Shown here in pieces: positions 25,354 through 34,407 of a stretch of 64,000 bases of DNA. The first letter of the stretch is position 1, and each line of letters begins with the position of its first letter. Made by a program: the position numbers and the translations under genes. The stretch spans positions 62,001-126,000 of the forward strand of contig NZ_JAAEDI010000017.1 of NCBI RefSeq assembly GCF_018129025.1, written 5' to 3'. This stretch comes from Neoroseomonas terrae (GTDB taxonomy: Bacteria; Pseudomonadota; Alphaproteobacteria; Acetobacterales; Acetobacteraceae). The notes below the pieces were generated by a model. The model searched no databases. It was not told where the DNA came from and saw only the letters and a program-made list of their open reading frames with translations.

Positions 25354-26197
25354 GGCGCGCGCCCCGGGTGATGCGCCCGATCAGCGCGTAGATGGCGAGC
25401 GTCGCGACGAGCAGCACCGTCGACAGGGCCGCGGCGAAGGGCCAGTCGAGGAACTCCCGCACCTGCTGCTCGATCAGCATCGACACCATGATGACGCGCC
25501 CACCACCCAGCAGCGCCGGCGTGATGAAGAAGCCGAGCGACAGCACGAAGACCAGCGCGCAGCCGGCCGAGACCCCCGGCAGCGACAGCGGGAAGGTCAC
25601 GCGCAGGAACGATCGCCAGGCGGGCGCGCCGAGGCCCTCCGCCGCGCGCGACAGATCGGGGTCGATGCGCAGGAGGGAGGCGTAGATGGGGAACACCATG
25701 TAGGGCAGCAGCACATGCACCATGCCGATCAGCACGCCGGAGGTGTTGTGCAGCAGCGGCAGCGGCGCGTCGATCAGCCCCGCATCGCGCAGCCAGCGAT
25801 TGACCACGCCGTTGCGTCCGAGCAGCACCAGCCAGGCATAGGTGCGCACCAGCACCGAGGTCCAGAACGGCAGCAGCAGCGCGAACATGCCCAGCGCGAC
25901 GCCCCAGCGTCCCGCCCGCGACAGCCAGAAGGCCACCGGATAGGCGACCAGCAGACAGATCGCCATGACCATCGCGGCGATCTTCACGCTGTCGAACAGC
26001 ACATACAGATAGAGCTCGTCGAGCGTCGCCTTCTCGAAATTCGCGAGGGTGCCGTCTTCGACCGACATGGCGAGCAGCCGGAGCACCGGCCAGGCGAAGA
26101 TGATGCCGAGAAGCAGCAGCGCCGGCACCGCGAGCAGGAACAGCGCCGTCTCGCGCCGGCGCGCGGTGGTGCGGCGGCTATCCCCGGGGGACGACAT
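25346..26197 (-). CDS. ABC transporter permease, PotB-like
   Basis: A 283-residue inner-membrane permease. Six membrane segments include ETALFLLAVPALLLLGIIFA and LGMFALLLPFWTSVLVRTYA (PotB/YdcU hallmark VRTYAW). The EAA loop is DPDLSRAAEGLGAPAWRSFL. The start is set at 26197 (MSSPGDSRRTTARRRE), which overlaps the ATPase gene by 20 bases; longer frame runs antisense-free through the ATPase and is not credible. It forms the channel with the PotC-like protein. Confidence 0.9.
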   Translation of the reverse strand: MSSPGDSRRTTARRRETALFLLAVPALLLLGIIFAWPVLRLLAMSVEDGTLANFEKATLDELYLYVLFDSVKIAAMVMAICLLVAYPVAFWLSRAGRWGVALGMFALLLPFWTSVLVRTYAWLVLLGRNGVVNRWLRDAGLIDAPLPLLHNTSGVLIGMVHVLLPYMVFPIYASLLRIDPDLSRAAEGLGAPAWRSFLRVTFPLSLPGVSAGCALVFVLSLGFFITPALLGGGRVIMVSMLIEQQVREFLDWPFAAALSTVLLVATLAIYALIGRITRGARHA

Positions 26198-27230
26198 GCA
26201 GGTCCTCCGGTGCGAAGCCGACCGCAACCGTCTCGCCCTCACGCGCGGGTGGCGGGTCGGAAGGGCGGAGCGGCAGGCGGGCGAGCACCTCGCCGCCGCC
26301 GTCGAGTGCCATGCGCAGCTTGGCCGACTGGCCGAGGAAGACGGTCTCCAGCACCTTGCCCTGACCACGGCAGGGCATCGCGGCGGCATCCGCCGCGATA
26401 CGCAAAGCCTCCGGCCGCAGCAGCAGCGTGACCCCGCCATCGGGCTGCCCGGCGGGCAGCGGCACGGCGCCGAAGCCCGGAATGGCGGCGTGGCCGGCCG
26501 ACGCGCTGCCGTCGAGAAGATTGGATTCGCCCAGGAAGTCAGCGACGAAGCGCGTCGCGGGATGGGCATAGAGGTCGCCGGGCGCTCCCACCTGCTCGAT
26601 GCGCCCCTTGTCCATGACCGCGATGCGGTCGGACATGATGAGCGCTTCTTCCTGGTCATGCGTGATGAACAGGGTGGTCAGCCGAAGCTGGCGCTGCAGG
26701 CGCCGCACCTCGAGCTGCAGCGACTCGCGCAGCTTGCGGTCAAGCGCACCGAACGGCTCATCCAGCAGCAACAGCCGCGGCCCGAAGACGACGGCGCGGG
26801 CGAGCGCGACGCGCTGCTGCTGGCCGCCGGAAAGCTGGCGCGGCAACCGGTCGCCATAGCCTTCGAGTTCCACGAGGCGCAGCGCCTCGATGACGCGGCG
26901 CTTCACCTCGTCACGCGGGCGGCGACGCATCTCCAGCGGGAAGGCGACGTTCTGCGCCACGCTCATATGCGGGAACAGCGCGTAGTTCTGGAACACCATG
27001 CCGACGTCGCGCCGGCGGGGCGGCGCGAGGGTTACGTCCTCCCCACCCAGCAGCACACGGCCTTCATCGGGGATCTCGAAGCCGGCGACGGTCTTGAGCA
27101 GCGTCGTCTTGCCCGAGCCGGACGGGCCGAGGATGGTGAGGAATTCGCCCTCGGCGACGTCGAGATCGACGCCGCCGAGTGCCGTCACCGGGCCGAAGCG
27201 CCGGACGATGCCTTTGACCGAAAGTTCCAC
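26178..27230 (-). CDS. ABC transporter ATP-binding protein, PotA-like
   Basis: A 350-residue ATPase. Walker A is LGPSGSGKTTLLKTVAG, the Q-loop VFQNYALFPHMSV, the signature LSGGQQQRVALARAV, Walker B LLLLDEPFGALD and the switch His in FITHDQEEAL. A C-terminal TOBE domain covers roughly 270-350. The start is GTG at 27230, eight bases after the upstream binding-protein stop. It powers the polyamine-type importer formed with the two permeases. Confidence 0.93.
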   Translation of the reverse strand: MELSVKGIVRRFGPVTALGGVDLDVAEGEFLTILGPSGSGKTTLLKTVAGFEIPDEGRVLLGGEDVTLAPPRRRDVGMVFQNYALFPHMSVAQNVAFPLEMRRRPRDEVKRRVIEALRLVELEGYGDRLPRQLSGGQQQRVALARAVVFGPRLLLLDEPFGALDRKLRESLQLEVRRLQRQLRLTTLFITHDQEEALIMSDRIAVMDKGRIEQVGAPGDLYAHPATRFVADFLGESNLLDGSASAGHAAIPGFGAVPLPAGQPDGGVTLLLRPEALRIAADAAAMPCRGQGKVLETVFLGQSAKLRMALDGGGEVLARLPLRPSDPPPAREGETVAVGFAPEDLHVVPRG

Positions 27231-27237
27231 GCCTGTC

Positions 27238-28308
27238 TCAGCCCCGCTGCAGCATCCAGCGGTTCCACCGTTCCTGCGCCCGGGCGCCGTTCTCGGTCCA
27301 CCAGCCGACATTCAGCCAGAACTGGCGTTCGAGATTGACAGGCGCCGTTGGCAGGAGCGGCCGGATGTCCTCGGCGACGAAGCTCGCCGTGTCGGGATGC
27401 AGACCGGCATAGGAGAGTTCGGTGGCGTACATCGCCTGCAGCCGCGGGTTGGTCATCACCTGGAACAGCTGCTGGCCCCAATAGGCCTGCCGCGTACCGC
27501 GCGGGATCCCGTAGGCCGAGGATTTCAGCGACCCCTGCATGAACTCCGAGCCGACCGGCGCATTGCGGCGGGCGAGTTCGAAGAAGCGTCCGTTCCAGCC
27601 CGTGGCCAGCACCACCTCCCGGTCCACCAGCATCTGTGCCGGTTGTGCGCCGGTGGACCACCACACCGAGATATGCGGGCGGATCTCATCCAGTTTGCGG
27701 AAGGCGCGATCCATGTCGATCGGATAGATCTGGTCCATCGGCACGCCATCGGCGAGCAACGCAAATTCCAGGTTGTCCACCGGGTGGTTGCGCAGCGACC
27801 GCGCGCCAGGAAAGCGGCGCACATCCCAGAACTCGGCCCAGCCCTTCGGGTGGGAACCGTCCCGGAACACGTCACTGCGGAAGCCGAGCACGGTCGAGTA
27901 GGCGGAGCCGATGAAGGCGTGCGAATTGCGCCCGGCCGCCGGATAGCGGGAGAGATCGACGATCGAGGTGTCGATCGGCTCCAGCAGGTTCAGTTCCTTG
28001 GCGCGGTCCACGTCCTGGCCGCCGATCTCGGTGACGGTCCATTCCGGGTTGCCGCTGGTGACCATGGCGCGCAGCTTGCCGAAATCGACAGGCGAGGTGT
28101 CCACCACGCGAATGCCGTGCAGGCGTTCGAACTCCGCGAAGTAGGAGCGGCGCAGCTGCGTCGCCATGCCGCCGCCCGAGGCGTTCACCACGATGCGGTC
28201 CGGCTTGGGCGGCGGGCTGCCCTGCGCGAAGGCCGGAAGCGGCAGGCCGGCGGTCGCGATGCCGCCCGCTGCGCGCAGCAGGCCACGGCGGTTCGTCAGG
28301 ATCGTCAT
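27238..28308 (-). CDS. Spermidine/putrescine-type solute-binding protein, copy 1
   Basis: A 356-residue periplasmic binding protein with a twin-arginine-type signal (TNRRGLLRAAGGIATAGLPL). The mature part opens KPDRIVVNASGGGMATQLRR and is of the PotD/extracellular family 1 type. It shares long identical runs with the next gene, for example RSLRNHPVDNLEFALLADG and GARAQERWNRWMLQR. The ATG at 28308 is preferred over the GTG at 28314 because GGAGG is seven bases before it. It sits directly before the ATPase gene, so it is the cognate binding protein. Confidence 0.92.
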   Translation of the reverse strand: MTILTNRRGLLRAAGGIATAGLPLPAFAQGSPPPKPDRIVVNASGGGMATQLRRSYFAEFERLHGIRVVDTSPVDFGKLRAMVTSGNPEWTVTEIGGQDVDRAKELNLLEPIDTSIVDLSRYPAAGRNSHAFIGSAYSTVLGFRSDVFRDGSHPKGWAEFWDVRRFPGARSLRNHPVDNLEFALLADGVPMDQIYPIDMDRAFRKLDEIRPHISVWWSTGAQPAQMLVDREVVLATGWNGRFFELARRNAPVGSEFMQGSLKSSAYGIPRGTRQAYWGQQLFQVMTNPRLQAMYATELSYAGLHPDTASFVAEDIRPLLPTAPVNLERQFWLNVGWWTENGARAQERWNRWMLQRG

Positions 28309-28330
28309 GCTCACACCTCCGTCTGTCGGT

Positions 28331-29452
28331 TCAACGCTGCAGCATCCAGCGGTTCCAACGCTCCTGCGCGCGCGCGCCGTTCTCGGTCCACCAGGCCAGA
28401 TCCATCCAGAACTGCTTCGCGAGATTGGCGGGGGCGGCCGGCAGCAGCGGGCGGATATCCTCCGGCACGAAGCTGATCGTTTGCGGATTCAGCCCGGCAT
28501 AGGACAACTCGGTCGCATAGGCCGCCTGCAGGCGCGGATTGGTCATGGTGCGGAAAAGCTGCTGGCCCCAATAGGCATTGCGTGTTCCGCGGGGGATGCC
28601 CCAGGCGCTGGTCTTCAGCGAGCCGCCGGTGAAATCCGTATTCACCGGCGCGCCGCGACGGGTAAGTTCGAAGAACCGCCCGTTCCAGCCGCTGGCCAGC
28701 ACGACCTCCCGGTCCACAAGCATCTGTGCCGGCTGCGCGCCCGTGGTCCACCACACCGCGATGTGCGGGCGGATCTCATCCAGCTTGCGGAAGGCGCGAT
28801 CCATGTCGATCGGATAGATCTTGTCGAGCGCGACGCCGTCGGCGAGCAGCGCGAACTCCAGGTTGTCCACCGGATGATTGCGAAGTGACCGAGCGCCGGG
28901 AAAGCGCCGCACATCCCAGAACTCAGCCCAGCCCTTCGGGTGCGAGCCGTCCGGAAATGCATCCGTGCGGTAACCGAGTGCCGTCGAGGATGTCGCGCCG
29001 ACATAGATGTGGGATTGCCGCGCCATGGCGGGAAAGCCGCTCAGGTCGACGATGCTGATGTCGATCGGCTCGAGGAGGTTCAGCTCCACGGCCCGCATCG
29101 CATCCTGTCCGCCAATCTCGGTGACGGTCCATTCCGGGTTGCCGCTGGCGACCATGGCGCGCAGCTTGCCGAAATCGACAGGCGATGTGTCCACGACGCG
29201 AATGCCGTGCTGCCGCTCGTACTCCGAGAAATAGAACCGGCGCAGGTTGCTCGTCATCGAGCCGCCCGAGGCGTTGACGACGATGCGGTCGGGCTTCGGC
29301 GGCGCGCCGCCCTGCGCATGGGAAAAGCGCGGCAGCGCCGCCGTTCCCGCCGCGGCAGCCGCCAGCAGGATATCGCGGCGGCTTCGCCGGGCGATGGAAC
29401 CGCCCGTCCTGTCGGCGCCAGGCTGACGGTCGTATCCCAGGATGCGCGGCAT
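28331..29452 (-). CDS. Spermidine/putrescine-type solute-binding protein, copy 2
   Basis: A 373-residue tandem paralogue of the gene at 27238-28308, with only 22 bases between them. The N-terminus is longer and has a twin-arginine-type signal (ARRSRRDILLAAAAAG). Differences cluster in ligand-facing stretches, for example GATSSTALGYRTDAFPDG against GSAYSTVLGFRSDVFRDG, and TDFTGGSLKTSAWG against SEFMQGSLKSSAYG. It is the first gene of the minus-strand cluster; its promoter lies in 29453-29572. The two proteins may deliver different amines to one channel. Confidence 0.92.
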   Translation of the reverse strand: MPRILGYDRQPGADRTGGSIARRSRRDILLAAAAAGTAALPRFSHAQGGAPPKPDRIVVNASGGSMTSNLRRFYFSEYERQHGIRVVDTSPVDFGKLRAMVASGNPEWTVTEIGGQDAMRAVELNLLEPIDISIVDLSGFPAMARQSHIYVGATSSTALGYRTDAFPDGSHPKGWAEFWDVRRFPGARSLRNHPVDNLEFALLADGVALDKIYPIDMDRAFRKLDEIRPHIAVWWTTGAQPAQMLVDREVVLASGWNGRFFELTRRGAPVNTDFTGGSLKTSAWGIPRGTRNAYWGQQLFRTMTNPRLQAAYATELSYAGLNPQTISFVPEDIRPLLPAAPANLAKQFWMDLAWWTENGARAQERWNRWMLQR

Positions 29453-29560
29453 GGCGGGCGCTACCGGAACAAGTGCCTGCAGGATGGTACCGGCAGACGG
29501 ATCAGAATACCGCGAGCCATAAAGACGTCCCTTTGTTTGAAATCTCGTTATTTGTCATAG

Positions 29561-29570
29561 TGTGATCACA
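29561..29570. promoter_or_regulatory. Perfect palindrome TGTGATCACA, candidate GntR operator
   Basis: The ten bases end two bases before the ATG of the GntR-family gene, in a 120-base AT-richer region between that gene and the divergent transport/catabolic cluster. FCD-type GntR proteins bind short palindromes of this size. Binding here would block the regulator's own start and could affect the divergent promoter. There is no ribosome-binding site before the ATG, so a leaderless transcript is possible. Confidence 0.5.
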
Positions 29571-29572
29571 AA

Positions 29573-30325
29573 ATGCGAGTTACGCAAGGCACATCCGAGG
29601 CTTCGGCCGTATCGCTCGAGGACCAGGCTTTTGAGCGCCTGCGCCACGCGCTCATGGAAGGCATCTTCGCGCCTGGCCAGAAGCTCTCGATCCGCCGGGT
29701 CGCCGCGGCGTTGGGAACCAGTCCGATGCCTGCGCGGACAGCGCTGCGTCGGCTTGCGACGGAGCAGGCCCTGGACGTCCTTTCGAGCGGCACGGCAATT
29801 GTGCCGCGACTCACTCGCCGCGCGTTCAGGGAACTCTCAGCTATCAGGGCGACGCTGGAGCCGATGGCTGTCGCCATGGCCGCGGGCAGGATCGATGAGG
29901 GGCAGTTCGCCGCGCTCGAACGGATGATCCTCGGCGGAGAGGCTGCGAGAGCCGGTAATGATCCGGAAGGCATGCTTCGGGCGGATCGCGATTTCCTCTT
30001 CGCGCTCTACCGCGCAGCGGCGGCACCCATGCTGTACGGCATCATCGAAAGCCTATGGCTACGGCGCGGACCCATGTTCTGGGATGCTCGATGGATCATC
30101 CTTGGGCGCAACCCTACGGGCAACCAACATCGTGAAGTGTTGCAGGCCCTGCGAGCGCGGGATGGCGTGACAGCGGCTGCGGAGCTGAAGGCGGAAATAG
30201 AGGCTGCCGCGGACTACCTGCTGTCCCGCATGCGGTTCGCGGACGATCCGGATGACCCGGAGGGCATCGTGCGTCTGAGGCCGTTGTCATTGCGGAAGCT
30301 CAGCGGCAAGCCGACGGGCGGCTGA
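29573..30325 (+). CDS. GntR-family regulator (FCD/FadR-type)
   Basis: A 250-residue regulator. The N-terminal winged HTH covers about 15-85 (AFERLRHALMEGIFAPGQKL, SIRRVAAALGTSPMPARTAL). The C-terminal helical FCD domain has ATLEPMAVAMAAGR, ADRDFLFALYRAA and NQHREVLQALRARDG, where Asp/His residues form the usual metal/ligand site. It is divergent from the ten-gene cluster and is its likely local regulator, responding to an acid or amine substrate. Confidence 0.92.
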   Translation: MRVTQGTSEASAVSLEDQAFERLRHALMEGIFAPGQKLSIRRVAAALGTSPMPARTALRRLATEQALDVLSSGTAIVPRLTRRAFRELSAIRATLEPMAVAMAAGRIDEGQFAALERMILGGEAARAGNDPEGMLRADRDFLFALYRAAAAPMLYGIIESLWLRRGPMFWDARWIILGRNPTGNQHREVLQALRARDGVTAAAELKAEIEAAADYLLSRMRFADDPDDPEGIVRLRPLSLRKLSGKPTGG

Positions 30326-30568
30326 GAGGCTGTCGCGCCGCGACGAAGGGGTGCGGCCAGCTCACTGGCGGATCCGACCGATCTGCTGCACCGCGATCAC
30401 CGTGTCGGCTTGCGCCGAGCACGATCTGCGCTCTCTCCAACCGTCGACATGAGCTTCCAAGCGGGACCACGCACGGCGGCGAGCAATAGTGGCCGGACGT
30501 CACCCGCAGCAGGCTACGGGCCAGGACAAACGGAATCTGCTCTAGGCTGCACCCAGAGACGGAGTCGC

Positions 30569-30817
30569 ATGCCCTACCTGATCGAGCTGGTGCTGTTCCT
30601 ATTGCCCTTTGCGGCCTACGGCCTGTGGCGGCGGCTGCATCCGCAGGCGGAACCCAGCACCGTCCTGCTGATCCTCGCGGCGATCGGCGCCGTGCTGATG
30701 GTCGGCGGCGCCTTCTGGTACGGCGTGTCGCGCAGCCTGCCGCCCGGCATGACCTATGTGCCCGCACATCTCGAAGGCAGCCGCATCGAACCCGGTCACG
30801 GAGAACGGCTGCGATGA
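30569..30817 (+). CDS. DUF6111-type small membrane protein
   Basis: An 82-residue protein with two membrane segments (IELVLFLLPFAAYGLW and TVLLILAAIGAVLMVGGAFW) and a short C-terminal tail (PPGMTYVPAHLEGSRIEPGH). This length, the R/LHPQ loop and the position directly before a CCA-adding enzyme match the DUF6111 family of alphaproteobacteria. The function is unknown. Its stop overlaps the next start (ATGA at 30814-30817), so the two are coupled. Confidence 0.78.
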   Translation: MPYLIELVLFLLPFAAYGLWRRLHPQAEPSTVLLILAAIGAVLMVGGAFWYGVSRSLPPGMTYVPAHLEGSRIEPGHGERLR

Positions 30818-32124
30818 CGATCCGGCCCCCCTTTCTCGACCTGCCGGCCGTCGCGGCCGTGCTCGCCGCGCTGCCGGGCGCGCGGGCCGTGGGCGGCTGC
30901 GTGCGGGATGCGCTGGCCAGCCGCGACTCGGCCGATATCGACGTCGCCGCACCCTTCCCGCCCGACGCGATCGCCGAACGCCTGCGCCTGGCCGGTCTGA
31001 AGGTGTTCGAGACGGGGCTCGCCCATGGCACCGTGACCGCGGTGAAGGACCATCTGCCGGTCGAGGTCACGGCGCTCCGCCGGGATGTGTTGACCGACGG
31101 CCGCCACGCCGCGGTCGAATGGACCGCCGATTGGCGGGAGGACGCGGCGCGGCGCGACTTTACCATCAACGCCATGTCCATGGCGCCGGACGGCACGGTG
31201 TTCGACTACTTCGGCGGGCGTCAGGACCTGGCGGCAGGGCTGGTCCGCTTCGTGGGCGACCCCGACACGCGCCTCGCCGAGGATTATCTGCGCGCCCTGC
31301 GCTTCTTCCGCTTCCAGGCGCGCTACGGGCGCGGCGCACCGGATGCGTCCGCGGTGGCGGCAATCCGGCGCGCGGTGCCGGGGCTCGCGCGGCTCTCCGC
31401 CGAGCGCGTGTGGATGGAGCTGAAGCGTATCCTTTCCGTGCCCGACCCCGTCCCGGCGGTGTCGCTGATGACGGAAACCGGCGTGCTCGGCGCCGTGCTG
31501 CCGGAGGTCCGGCCCCCCGGGCTGCTGCCGCGGCTCGTCGCGACCCGCGCGCCGGCCGATCCGATGTTGCGACTGGCCGGCTTGCTGGTCCGCGACGACC
31601 AGGGCGCAATGATGCGGGCCGCCTCGGCCCTGCCGGGCCGGCTGCGCCTTTCGGGCAGCGAATCGGCATTGCTGGCCGCGATGCTCGGCGCCGTCGAGGA
31701 CGTCGCCTGGAACGTGTTCCGCATCGCGCCCGCGGTGACGGGTGCCGAGTTGCGGCGGATGCTGGCGCGCGCGGCCCGGCGATGGCGCGGCGTCGATACC
31801 ACGACGCTGCTGTCGTTACGCGCCTGGTTGGCGCAGGCCTTGCCGCGAGGGGCCTGGTTCATGCCGGACGCGTGGACCGAGGATGCAGAAGCCTGGGCGG
31901 CGCTGCGCAGGCGCATCGCTGCCGAACCCGTGCCGGACTTCCCGCTCGCAGGCCGCGATGCGCTGGCGCTGGGCGTGCCGCCCGGCCCGGCGGTCGGCGC
32001 GCTGATGGAAGAATTGCGCGCCTGGTGGATTACCCGCGGCTGCGCGGACGACCGGCACGCCTGTCTCGCGGCACTGAACCGGCGATTGTCAGGTAAGAGC
32101 GGCGGGACCGCACTCGGGGGATGA
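30814..32124 (+). CDS. cca: CCA tRNA nucleotidyltransferase
   Basis: A 436-residue class II nucleotidyltransferase. The nucleotide-binding part has AVGGCVRDALASRDSADIDVA (G-G-x-x-R-D and the D-x-D metal pair), then RRDFTINAMSM and the GLVRFVGDPDTRLAEDYLRA segment with RALRFFRFQARYG. The C-terminal helical region is long and divergent, as is usual in this branch. It adds or repairs the 3' CCA of tRNAs. It could in principle be a poly(A) polymerase relative, but the alphaproteobacterial context favours CCA addition. Confidence 0.9.
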   Translation: MTIRPPFLDLPAVAAVLAALPGARAVGGCVRDALASRDSADIDVAAPFPPDAIAERLRLAGLKVFETGLAHGTVTAVKDHLPVEVTALRRDVLTDGRHAAVEWTADWREDAARRDFTINAMSMAPDGTVFDYFGGRQDLAAGLVRFVGDPDTRLAEDYLRALRFFRFQARYGRGAPDASAVAAIRRAVPGLARLSAERVWMELKRILSVPDPVPAVSLMTETGVLGAVLPEVRPPGLLPRLVATRAPADPMLRLAGLLVRDDQGAMMRAASALPGRLRLSGSESALLAAMLGAVEDVAWNVFRIAPAVTGAELRRMLARAARRWRGVDTTTLLSLRAWLAQALPRGAWFMPDAWTEDAEAWAALRRRIAAEPVPDFPLAGRDALALGVPPGPAVGALMEELRAWWITRGCADDRHACLAALNRRLSGKSGGTALGG

Positions 32125-32658
32125 GTGGGGGATCCGGCCCCGCCGCGTTCACCGGAACAAAAAGAGAACTATCACCTCACCGCAGCGGCGGGCAAGAGCG
32201 TTCCTGAGGCGTGTTGCGTGCCCTCATGCCCGCCGTGGCTCCCGGCATCGCTGCAGCTTTTGCCGGCCTGCGACAGGTACAGGTTTGCAGGCGCTTTCCT
32301 GGTGTCTTGATTACTTCCGCCGAGCTCCGATCGGAGGGCTCTGTCCCTCCGGACCACCCCGCCAACAGGGTCCCGCCAGTTGCTTCGCAAGGCCATGGTG
32401 CCCCCCTGATGCCTGAGGCACCCGGACCTCCTCTTGGTGGCGGGTGCAGCAGGCGCACCAGCTCATCCAAGCGCATTTTGCGCAGGGAAGCGGGCTTCGG
32501 CGCTGTTTCTGCCCGCGTCGCCCGGTGCCAGGTGGGAGGTTTGCAAAGGCCCTTCGGCCTTTGCTGGGGTGGTTTGGAGGGGCAACGCCCCTCCGACTCG
32601 CCGTGACAACGGCGCCCCCGGATACCCCCCGGCCCGGTTCCGGGTTATCCCCGCCGCC
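32125..32658. other. Gene-free region with repeat copies
   Basis: No supported gene between the CCA enzyme and the ABC exporter. A short copy of the dispersed repeat lies at 32531-32594. A degenerate relative (GGAGGGCTCTGTCCCTCC at about 32334-32351 followed by ACCACCCCGCCAACAGGG) precedes it in the opposite orientation. The ABC gene's start at 32659 has no strong ribosome-binding site. Confidence 0.5.
32531..32594 (+). repeat. Short copy of the dispersed repeat
   Basis: Starts GGTGGGAGGTTTGC. The core hairpin at 32543-32564 is perfect (arms GCAAAGGCC/GGCCTTTGC, loop CTTC). The second hairpin at 32576-32594 has arms GGAGGGGC/GCCCCTCC and loop AAC. It has the same orientation as the copy at 53867-53923. 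Confidence 0.85.
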
Positions 32659-34407
32659 ATGGCTAATGCCCTCGAACCCTCCGCCCGCGCCCTGCTGAAG
32701 CGGCTTTGGCACGACCATCTGGCGGGGCACCGGCGCCGGATCGCGATCGCGCTCGCCTGCACGCTCGGCGTCGCCGCCACGACCGCGCTGTATCCGATCG
32801 TCATCCAGCAATCCTTCGACCGCTACACCGAGGGCCGGCATGATTGGCTGTGGCTCGTGCCGATCGTCATCGTCGCCGTCACATCGCTGAAGGCCGCTGC
32901 TCAGTTCGGCCAAGCCGTGGCGATCCAATCCGTGGTGCTGCGGGTGATCGAAGGGCTGCAGAACAGCCTGTTCCGCGCGCTGACGCGCGCCGACCTCGCC
33001 ACCGTGGCGCGGGAGGCCCCGGCCCGCCACGCCGCACGCTTCACCACCGATGCCGCATTGATCCGCGAGGCGCTGACGAAATCCATCAGCGCCGTGGCCG
33101 ATGCGCTGACGCTGGTCGGGCTCGTCATCTCGATGGTGTGGCTCGACTGGCAGATGTCCCTGGTCGGCGGGCTGCTCTACCCGATCGCGGTGCTGCCGAT
33201 CCTCAAGCTCGGCAAGCGCATCCGCCGCGCCTCGGGCGGCATGCAGGAACGGGTGGGAGAGGCCGCTGCCACGCTGACGGAATCCTTCGGCGCCGCGCGC
33301 GTCGTGCGCGCCTACCGGCTGGAGGGCGCCGAGGAAGCCCGTGCCGCCGGCCTGTTCGCCCGGCTGCGGGACAGCCTGTACGGTATCGCGCGCACGCGCG
33401 CCTCGCTGGATCCGATGCTCGAATCGCTGGGCGGCCTCGCCGTGGCCGCCGTGCTGGTCTTCGTCGGCTGGCGCGTCTCCTCGGGAACGGGGACGGTCGG
33501 CGAGTTCACCGGCTTCGTCGCGGCCCTGCTGATCGCCTCGCGCCCCGCCCGCGCGCTGGGGTCATTGAACGCGGCGCTGCAGGAGGGGCTCGCCGGCCTG
33601 GCGCGGGTCTATGCCGTGATCGATGAGAAGCGCCGCATCGTCGATGCGCCGGATGCGGTGGCCCTGCCACCGGGTCATGGCCGCATCGCCTTCGCGGGTG
33701 TGGGTTTCACCTACGACGGCGTACCGGACGCCGCGCTCACCGGCCTGACCTTCGCGGCCGAGCCGGGGCAGACCGTCGCGCTGGTCGGCCCGTCCGGCGG
33801 CGGCAAGTCCACGGCGATCGCGCTGGTGCCGCGGCTCTACGACCCGACCGAGGGCTGGGTGCTGATCGACGGCGTCGACACGCGAAGCGTGACGCTTGCC
33901 TCCCTCCGCGACGCCATCGCCTATGTGGGGCAGGAGGCGACGATCTTCGACGATACCGCCTTCGCCAACATCGGCTGCGGGCGCCCTGGCGCGACGCGCG
34001 CCGAGGTCGAGGAGGCCGCCCGCGCCGCCGCCGCGCACGACTTCATCGCCGCGCTGCCCGATGGGTACGACACGCCGCTCGGCCCCGGCGGATCGCGGCT
34101 GTCGGGCGGGCAGCGGCAGCGCGTCTCGCTGGCCCGCGCCCTGCTGCGCAACCCGCGCATCCTGCTGCTGGACGAAGCGACCAGCGCGCTCGATGCGGAG
34201 AACGAGGCTCTGGTGCAGCAGGCGCTGGCGCGGCTCCGCGCCGGTCGCACCACGCTGGTCATCGCGCATCGCCTCGCCACGGTGCGCGACGCCGACCGCA
34301 TCGTGGTGATGGACCGGGGCCGCGCGGTCGAACAGGGGGACCATGCGGCGCTGATGGAACAGGACGGACTTTACGCGCGGCTCGTGCGGACGCAGACATT
34401 CGGATGA
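32659..34407 (+). CDS. ABC exporter, fused permease-ATPase (MsbA-like)
   Basis: A 582-residue half-transporter. The membrane domain (about 20-310) has six segments; the ATPase domain has Walker A VGPSGGGKSTAIALVP, signature SRLSGGQRQRVSLARALL, Walker B ILLLDEATSALD and the switch IAHRLATVRDADRI. This is the B-type exporter layout, dimeric in the inner membrane, used for lipids, glycolipids or peptides. The start at 32659 follows the repeat. It overlaps the acetyltransferase gene by four bases, which suggests a role in modifying and moving a glycolipid; that is inference. Confidence 0.92.
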   Translation: MANALEPSARALLKRLWHDHLAGHRRRIAIALACTLGVAATTALYPIVIQQSFDRYTEGRHDWLWLVPIVIVAVTSLKAAAQFGQAVAIQSVVLRVIEGLQNSLFRALTRADLATVAREAPARHAARFTTDAALIREALTKSISAVADALTLVGLVISMVWLDWQMSLVGGLLYPIAVLPILKLGKRIRRASGGMQERVGEAAATLTESFGAARVVRAYRLEGAEEARAAGLFARLRDSLYGIARTRASLDPMLESLGGLAVAAVLVFVGWRVSSGTGTVGEFTGFVAALLIASRPARALGSLNAALQEGLAGLARVYAVIDEKRRIVDAPDAVALPPGHGRIAFAGVGFTYDGVPDAALTGLTFAAEPGQTVALVGPSGGGKSTAIALVPRLYDPTEGWVLIDGVDTRSVTLASLRDAIAYVGQEATIFDDTAFANIGCGRPGATRAEVEEAARAAAAHDFIAALPDGYDTPLGPGGSRLSGGQRQRVSLARALLRNPRILLLDEATSALDAENEALVQQALARLRAGRTTLVIAHRLATVRDADRIVVMDRGRAVEQGDHAALMEQDGLYARLVRTQTFG

